Below, in pieces: positions 32,417-37,233 of a stretch of 37,233 bases of DNA. Under the pieces are notes generated by a model, which saw nothing but the letters and a program-made list of their open reading frames with translations, searched no databases and was not told where the DNA came from. Position 1 is the first letter of the stretch; every line of letters starts with the position of its first letter. This DNA comes from Haliea sp. (GTDB lineage Bacteria > Pseudomonadota > Gammaproteobacteria > Pseudomonadales > Halieaceae), in assembly GCA_024642265.1 (NCBI GenBank), contig JAHEBL010000024.1:1-37233 (forward strand), given 5' to 3'. The position numbers and the translations under genes were made by a program.

Positions 32417-33418
32417 ATGTTTCTGGTGCGAAGCGGGGCGATAGAGGGGTATAACCGGCTGGTGCGCGCGCTGGGCCAGAATCCGGTGCGATTGCTATCA
32501 GCGGCAGGACTCGGCGAATCCCTGCTGCGCAATCCCAATACCTACCTCTCCTACAGCAAAGTGGCGGAACTGCTGGAGTTGACCGCCGTCGCGTGTAAAG
32601 AGCCCTTATTCGGATTGCGCCTCTCCAGAACCCAGACATCGACTGTCCTGGGCGATATCGGTATGACGATATCGCAGCAGCCCACCGTGAGGGATGCGCT
32701 TGCCAGTATCAACAAGTATCTGTACCTGCACGCAAGGGGCGTGCATATCGCGCAGCGTCCGCACGGTAAGGAGTTGTGCCTGGAACTGAACTTCGAGATC
32801 ACCAGCCCTCTCGGTCTCAACCAGCTCATTCAGATGAGCATTGGCCAACTGACCAACTTTGCCGGTGAAATACTGGCAGTCCCCGGGGACACGATTTCGG
32901 TGTTTCTGCGCCAGCCGTCGCCGGCGCCCGATATCCGGCTGCGCTACGGAAAAACCTTTGACCGGATCGTATTCGATGCGAACAGCGACTGTGTCCGCAT
33001 CCCCGCGAAGCTGCTGGAGCGAAAGCCACATCAGGATGACGAAGCCCTGCGCAGGCACTTTGAAATTTATATTCAGTCACTGGAACAGCGCTACCCGGAT
33101 AATCTGCAGGATCAGGTGCGCGACATAATAGGGCGGATGTTGCCCAGCGGTGAATGCAGCCTGAACCGGGTGGCCGCCACCCTGGGCATGCACCCTCGCG
33201 TCCTGCAAAAGCGCCTGCAGTTGGAGGGTGCAAGCTATGTGGCCCTGCTGCAGGAAACGCGCCTGACTATCGCAAAGGAGCACCTGCGCTTCAAGTCGAT
33301 GAGCATCACCGACCTGGCCCTGAACCTGGGCTATGCGGACGTCTCGGTATTCAGTCGCAGCTTCAGGCAACTGACTGGCATGTCAGCCAGGCAGTGGCAG
33401 GAGCAGCGCGGGCCATGA
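32417..33418 (+). CDS. AraC-family transcription regulator (Arabinose_bd-type N-terminus)
   Basis: This 333-residue regulator has an N-terminal half (YNRLVRALGQNPVRLLSAAG, later LGDIGMTISQQPTVRDALAS) matching the PF12625-type effector domain found in OruR/ArgR-like and fatty-acid or hydroxy-acid responsive AraC proteins. The C-terminal double helix-turn-helix is at about 240-330: SLNRVAATLGMHPRVLQKRL, then ITDLALNLGYADVSVFSRSF and TGMSARQWQ. It is divergent from the cupin-ADH-SDR operon, with strong direct repeats between, so it most likely controls that operon. The ligand is not known. Confidence 0.93.
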   Translation: MFLVRSGAIEGYNRLVRALGQNPVRLLSAAGLGESLLRNPNTYLSYSKVAELLELTAVACKEPLFGLRLSRTQTSTVLGDIGMTISQQPTVRDALASINKYLYLHARGVHIAQRPHGKELCLELNFEITSPLGLNQLIQMSIGQLTNFAGEILAVPGDTISVFLRQPSPAPDIRLRYGKTFDRIVFDANSDCVRIPAKLLERKPHQDDEALRRHFEIYIQSLEQRYPDNLQDQVRDIIGRMLPSGECSLNRVAATLGMHPRVLQKRLQLEGASYVALLQETRLTIAKEHLRFKSMSITDLALNLGYADVSVFSRSFRQLTGMSARQWQEQRGP

Positions 33419-33500
33419 CGGGAAACGCCTGGAAAAAGTTACGAGTTCCGGAAGGCCTGCAAGATCCAGGCAGTGGTCATCGAGGGGCGGGGCGGCCGGG

Positions 33501-34880
33501 TCAAGCCTGGCTGCTTGTGAGATAGCCCATCAGTTTTTCCGCGGCGATCGGGCCTGCTTTTTCAAGGCGCGCATTGAACTCGGCATCGGCCTCGGCAGAT
33601 GAGTGCGGGTAACTCCAGCCATCGAGGCGCGCGGCTTTCAGCCAGGCTGCGATGGACTCATCCTGGGCCCACAATGACCCATTGGCGAGATCGCTCAGCA
33701 GAGTGCGCAGGTAGTCCATGTCGGTGTCCGGGTGGGGAACCGGCGTGCACAGCAGGTTCTTGCGGGCTTCATCAGGCTCGCTGATTTCCATGTGAGCTAT
33801 AAAGGCGGCACTGAAAACCTGCTGACAGGTCCGTACCGACTGGAGGGTAATCCTGTTGTTATCAAACACTGCTCGTGGAGGCCTGCTTGCCAGCCCGTCC
33901 GCCGTGCAATCGATGTACAGGGTAGCGGGGCCGGTTTCGAAGGAGCCCTGGTCCAATGTGACACGGCCCGGATCGATTCTCTGAACCCGACCCATGCGCA
34001 CAACGTTCTCGATGCGCTGCAGCTGTTCGATTTCACTTCGAGTGACTGTGGCACAGCGGAACATGGTGGGCTTGACCTTGTCGTCAATACGCAACAGCAG
34101 ACCCGCGGCACTGGCGCGTTCAAACAGGTCTTCGGCCGACTCGGATTCGGCGGCGGCGATGACCTGCCCCAGGGCGAAGGGACGGATCGAAGTCTCGAAT
34201 AAATCTCCGGACTGCGCGCGGGCGCGGTCCCACAACCAGGAATCCCGGGGCTTTATCCAGCAGATACTGTCCGGTCTCGCTCCGTTTTCCAGCAGGAACA
34301 GGCAGGCGTCCACGCCGGTCTTGCCGGCCCCGACCACCACATAGTTCTGCCACTCGCCGCCAAGTCCCGCCAGTGCATTGGGGGGTACGCAGTGCACACC
34401 CTCCGCCACCTCATATGAGGGTGAGCCCATGGCCGGCACCCGGACATTCATGTAGCTTGCGTCCACTATCCTGGCCGCTGCGATGTTGTGGCTTACGTCG
34501 GACACGAGGGAGGTGATGCGTCCGTCCGCATGGTATTCGCACATCGGTAAGTAGCGGACGCGGCCGGAGCTTATAAAATCGCGCATCACATTATCGTAAT
34601 AGCTACAGATCTCGCTTTTACTGGCCAGCTCATAAAGGCCGCTGTTCAAGCCCGCCGTATCGATGCGGTCCTCCCCGAGTGGCCTTGAATTCACCCCGTA
34701 GAAACTCGACGGCTGGTGCAGTCGCACAAACGGGTAGGCAACATTCCAATGGCCACCGGGTTGGTGGTGTCGATCAACGAGGGCCACAGTGGCATCGGAT
34801 TCTGTCATCAGAACATCCGTAAAGGCCATTCCCATGGCGCCTGCGCCTACCACCAGATAGTCAACTTTTGGGTCGTTCAC
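33501..34880 (-). CDS. FAD/NAD(P)-binding flavoprotein, monooxygenase-like
   Basis: This 459-residue protein has two Rossmann folds: VVGAGAMG (FAD, 10-17), with an acidic residue after strand 2 (LVDRHHQPGGHWNV), and VVVGAGKTG (NAD(P), 181-189). The PGGHW segment and the overall order are like flavin monooxygenases and Baeyer-Villiger-type enzymes, but I cannot see a clear BVMO fingerprint (FxGxxxHxxxW). It may be a hydroxylase of a side-chain or N-hydroxylase type, so the function stays open. It lies 156 bases downstream of the D-hydroxyacid dehydrogenase on the same strand, so it may have its own promoter; that gap holds a palindrome. It converges on the AraC gene. Confidence 0.8.
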   Translation of the reverse strand: MNDPKVDYLVVGAGAMGMAFTDVLMTESDATVALVDRHHQPGGHWNVAYPFVRLHQPSSFYGVNSRPLGEDRIDTAGLNSGLYELASKSEICSYYDNVMRDFISSGRVRYLPMCEYHADGRITSLVSDVSHNIAAARIVDASYMNVRVPAMGSPSYEVAEGVHCVPPNALAGLGGEWQNYVVVGAGKTGVDACLFLLENGARPDSICWIKPRDSWLWDRARAQSGDLFETSIRPFALGQVIAAAESESAEDLFERASAAGLLLRIDDKVKPTMFRCATVTRSEIEQLQRIENVVRMGRVQRIDPGRVTLDQGSFETGPATLYIDCTADGLASRPPRAVFDNNRITLQSVRTCQQVFSAAFIAHMEISEPDEARKNLLCTPVPHPDTDMDYLRTLLSDLANGSLWAQDESIAAWLKAARLDGWSYPHSSAEADAEFNARLEKAGPIAAEKLMGYLTSSQA

Positions 34881-35014
34881 AAGCGCACTCCCTGGTGGCC
34901 ATTGCGGGATTCCCTACCGGACATTCTCCGCGCTTCGAAAGCGACTCGCTCGAAAGACAGGTACGAAAACATGTACGGAGTCTGGCACCACGCCACTGTT
35001 ATGTAAACGTAGCG

Positions 35015-35029
35015 CAACCACAGTGGTTG
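35015..35029. promoter_or_regulatory. 15-base palindrome upstream of the flavoprotein gene
   Basis: CAACCAC, A, GTGGTTG is a perfect palindrome with a one-base centre. It lies 7 bases past the dehydrogenase stop and 134 bases before the flavoprotein start. There is no T-run, so an operator is more likely than a terminator. Confidence 0.35.
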
Positions 35030-35036
35030 TCATGGA

Positions 35037-35981
35037 CTACACGCAGTTGTCGATGGCTTTGCCCTCGTCGAGGTATTGCCGGATGTTGGCAAAAGCACGC
35101 ATGGCCATATCGGTGCGGCACTCGACGGTGGCGCCGCCAATATGTGGCAAGAGTGTCACGTTGTCGAAGTCCAGCAGGCGGGGCGTAACCCTGGGCTCAA
35201 ATTCGTATACGTCCAGCCCGGCTGCGCCAAGATGGCCGCTCTCCAGGGCCGCCACCAGGGCTTTTTCGTCCACCAGAGGCCCGCGCCCGGTGTTGACCAG
35301 CGCGCCGCCGGGCTTCATCTGGCCGAGGGTTTCGGTATTCATCAGGTGGCGGTTTGCTGAAGTCAACGGGCAGTTGAGACTGACGATGTCCGACTCCGCC
35401 AGCAGTTCCCGCAGCTGCCCCCGGTACTGCACGCCCAGTGCGGCTTCTGCCTCGGGTTTGCGATTGGGCCCGTGGTAGAGGATTGTCATATCGAATGCGG
35501 CGGCGCGGCGCGCCACCGCCTGTCCGATGGCCCCCAGACCGACGATGCCGAGGACCTTACCATGGACACTCGACCCCAGGGTGCCGGCTCCCAGCTGCCA
35601 CTCGCCGGCGCGCAGGGCGCGTTCGCAGAAACTCAGGCGCCGGCAGGTGGCCAGCAGCAGGGCCATGGTCAGGTCAGCCGTGTCCTCCGTCACCACGGGG
35701 GTATTGCTGACCGCCAGACCCTTCCGGGCGGCGGTTTCCAGGTCAATATTGTCAGTGCCGGTGGCGATGTTCGCGATCAGCCCCAGGCCAGGCGGGAAGC
35801 GCTCTATGAGCTCGCGCGGCACCGGGTCGACTCCTGTCGCGAGATAGACACGGGCGCCTTCGAAGACCGAGTCGTCAGAGGCCAGCCCGGCGACCCGTAC
35901 TTCCGCGATCTGTTCGAGGGCCGAGGTGAACATGTCCGGCAGCTGCCGTGACATTAGAATTACCGGTTTGCGGTCAGTCAT
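35037..35981 (-). CDS. D-2-hydroxyacid dehydrogenase (glyoxylate/hydroxypyruvate reductase-like)
   Basis: This 314-residue cytoplasmic NAD(P)-dependent enzyme interconverts D-2-hydroxy acids and 2-keto acids. It has the coenzyme motif GLGAIG (148-153) and the catalytic triad Arg233 (NTGRGPLVDE), Glu262 (YEFEP) and His280 (LLPHIGGAT). HGPNRKP (170-176) after strand 2 carries Asn173-Arg174-Lys175, with no acidic residue at the coenzyme 2'-OH site, which suggests NADP. It starts 11 bases after the FMN-enzyme stop, so the two are cotranscribed. Together they could act on both mirror forms of one hydroxy acid. Confidence 0.92.
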   Translation of the reverse strand: MTDRKPVILMSRQLPDMFTSALEQIAEVRVAGLASDDSVFEGARVYLATGVDPVPRELIERFPPGLGLIANIATGTDNIDLETAARKGLAVSNTPVVTEDTADLTMALLLATCRRLSFCERALRAGEWQLGAGTLGSSVHGKVLGIVGLGAIGQAVARRAAAFDMTILYHGPNRKPEAEAALGVQYRGQLRELLAESDIVSLNCPLTSANRHLMNTETLGQMKPGGALVNTGRGPLVDEKALVAALESGHLGAAGLDVYEFEPRVTPRLLDFDNVTLLPHIGGATVECRTDMAMRAFANIRQYLDEGKAIDNCV

Positions 35982-35992
35982 GCTTGCCTCGG

Positions 35993-37150
35993 TTACGCCC
36001 GTTCGATCAGGTCGCTGGTGATTTCATCGATAGAGGTCACCCCCATAAGGGCCATGGCAGTGGCGATTTCCCGCCGGAACAACTCCAGCATATCGACCAC
36101 GCCGTCCTCACCGCAGCCCGCCATGGCATAGACCCAGGGCCGGCCGATCAATACACCCCTGGCACCCAGGGCTACGGCCTTGACCACGTCTATTCCGCTG
36201 CGCACGCCCCCGTCCAGGTAGACCTCCGCCTGCTCGCCGACCGCTGCGGCCACCCCGGCCAGCTTGCTGATGCTGGAAGCCACCCCATCGAGCTGGCGGC
36301 CGCCGTGATTGGATACCACGACGCCATCCGCCCCGTTGTCCACCGCAGCGCGCGCATCATCCGCTTCCAGGACGCCCTTGATCAGTATCTTGCCCTGCCA
36401 TACGGAGCGTAACCAGGCGATATCCTTCCAGGTAACGGTGGGGTCGAACTGGGAGTCGATAAAGCTCTTGTAGGCGTTCAGGTCGTCGGGATCCGGCACT
36501 ACCTCACGCAGGTTGCCGAAATTGTGGGGCTTGCCCCGCAGGCCGACATCCACGGCCCACAGTGGGCTGGTGACGATCTGGGCGAGCTGCGACAGCTTGC
36601 CGGTCAGGCCTCCGCCGAGCATTCCGTTGCGGTAGTCGCGCAGGCGCAGTCCCGCCACGGGCAGGTCGACGGTAAAGGCCAGCGTATCGCAGCCGGCGTT
36701 CTGGGCGCGCTCCAGCAGTTTGAGGATGAGGTCACGGTCACGCAACATATACAGCTGGAACCAGAAGGGCTGGTTGATGGCGGCCGCCACCTCCTCCACG
36801 GGGCAGATGCCGACGGTGGAGGTGGTAAACGGTATGCCGGCGGCCCTGGCCGCCCGCGCACCCTGCACTTCGCCGCGCCGGGCAAACATGCCGGCCATGC
36901 CGACCGGTGCCAGTGCCACCGGCATACTGGCCGCGCGGCCGGCCAGGGTAGTGCGGGTATCCACGCCATCGACATCGCGCATAACCCTTTGGGTCAGCCG
37001 GTAGCCGCGAAAGTCGGACACGTTGGCCGCCATCGTGTCCTCGTCATTGGCGCCGCCTTCGATATAGTCGAACAGGAAACGCGGCAGGCGGCGCCTGGCG
37101 CGCAGTCGGTAGTCAGCCACGCTGATCGGAATGACATCGTAAAGGCTCAT
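35993..37150 (-). CDS. FMN-dependent alpha-hydroxyacid dehydrogenase/oxidase (LldD-like)
   Basis: This 385-residue FMN TIM-barrel enzyme oxidises L-2-hydroxy acids to 2-keto acids. Landmarks are DYIEGGANDEDT near the N-terminus, ALAPVGMAGMF (79-89), FQLYMLRDRD (Tyr134), TVDLPVAGLRLRDYRNG, KILIKGVLEADDA (Lys258), the catalytic SNHGGRQLDG (His282, Arg285), and the phosphate loop LDGGVRSGIDVVKAVALGAR. The segment between 195 and 240 may be a membrane-touching loop as in lactate and mandelate dehydrogenases, but it is not strongly hydrophobic. Whether the substrate is lactate, mandelate or another 2-hydroxy acid cannot be told. It is the first gene of its operon. Only 83 bases of upstream DNA are in the window and I see no clear promoter. 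Confidence 0.93.
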   Translation of the reverse strand: MSLYDVIPISVADYRLRARRRLPRFLFDYIEGGANDEDTMAANVSDFRGYRLTQRVMRDVDGVDTRTTLAGRAASMPVALAPVGMAGMFARRGEVQGARAARAAGIPFTTSTVGICPVEEVAAAINQPFWFQLYMLRDRDLILKLLERAQNAGCDTLAFTVDLPVAGLRLRDYRNGMLGGGLTGKLSQLAQIVTSPLWAVDVGLRGKPHNFGNLREVVPDPDDLNAYKSFIDSQFDPTVTWKDIAWLRSVWQGKILIKGVLEADDARAAVDNGADGVVVSNHGGRQLDGVASSISKLAGVAAAVGEQAEVYLDGGVRSGIDVVKAVALGARGVLIGRPWVYAMAGCGEDGVVDMLELFRREIATAMALMGVTSIDEITSDLIERA

Positions 37151-37233
37151 AGGATCAATCCCGTTTTTATGGTGAAGTGGATAATGCCGGTCGTTGGTAT
37201 CGAGACCGAAAGTATAGGCCAGTTACACGCGAA

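Noticed and set aside
34881-35036. Possible intrinsic terminator in the gap before the flavoprotein gene
   Set aside because: The palindrome has almost no loop and no T-run follows on the minus strand.

Overview
The window looks like chromosome of a GC-rich, Gram-negative gammaproteobacterium. The evidence is the Tat and lipoprotein signals, an outer-membrane barrel, ExbB/ExbD parts, and an AlkB alkane hydroxylase among lipid, hydroxy-acid and aromatic-type oxidoreductases. A marine hydrocarbon or lipid degrader (Halieaceae/Spongiibacteraceae-like) is my guess from gene content only. I see no tRNA, rRNA, CRISPR array, insertion sequence or phage gene.

Layout. 1-2318 (+): 3' part of a DUF885 zinc-peptidase-like gene, then a TauE/SafE permease. 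2661-17882 (+): thirteen genes in one direction, most touching or nearly so: MMPL/RND exporter, Tat-DUF1329, YCF48 propeller, DUF1302 outer-membrane protein, ExbB, ExbD-1, ExbD-2, a protein with a TonB-like N-terminus and a VWA C-terminus, a large exported helical-repeat protein, a second Tat-DUF1329, two SDR dehydrogenases, and a small membrane protein that I match to styrene-oxide isomerase. 17910-23944 (-): a five-gene Yej/Dpp-type ABC importer. 24127-28388 (-): VOC protein, second styrene-oxide-isomerase-like protein, PF10118 protein with a di-iron ligand pattern, MerR/MEDS regulator, and alkB. 28493 (+): LysR regulator divergent from alkB. 29747-32215 (-): SDR, zinc alcohol dehydrogenase and cupin dioxygenase-like gene, divergent from an AraC regulator (32417, +) with a clear direct-repeat operator. 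33501-37150 (-): flavoprotein, D-2-hydroxyacid dehydrogenase and FMN alpha-hydroxyacid dehydrogenase.

How it may work together. The 2661-15615 block reads as a trans-envelope machine. It has a proton-driven RND pump for a lipidic substrate, LolA-fold-like periplasmic carriers (DUF1329, exported folded by Tat), an outer-membrane barrel (DUF1302), a propeller scaffold, and its own ExbB-ExbD1-ExbD2 motor. The motor's TonB-like partner keeps the TonB transmembrane S-x3-H signature but ends in a metal-binding VWA domain. This combination is the best candidate for an undescribed system.

The second theme is two membrane proteins that align without gaps to the haem and catalytic positions of styrene-oxide isomerase. 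One follows two SDRs. The other follows a putative di-iron oxygenase in a regulator-led operon. This suggests unrecognised epoxide-to-carbonyl chemistry next to an alkane hydroxylase. Functions are inferred from sequence; alignments were made by eye and from memory.
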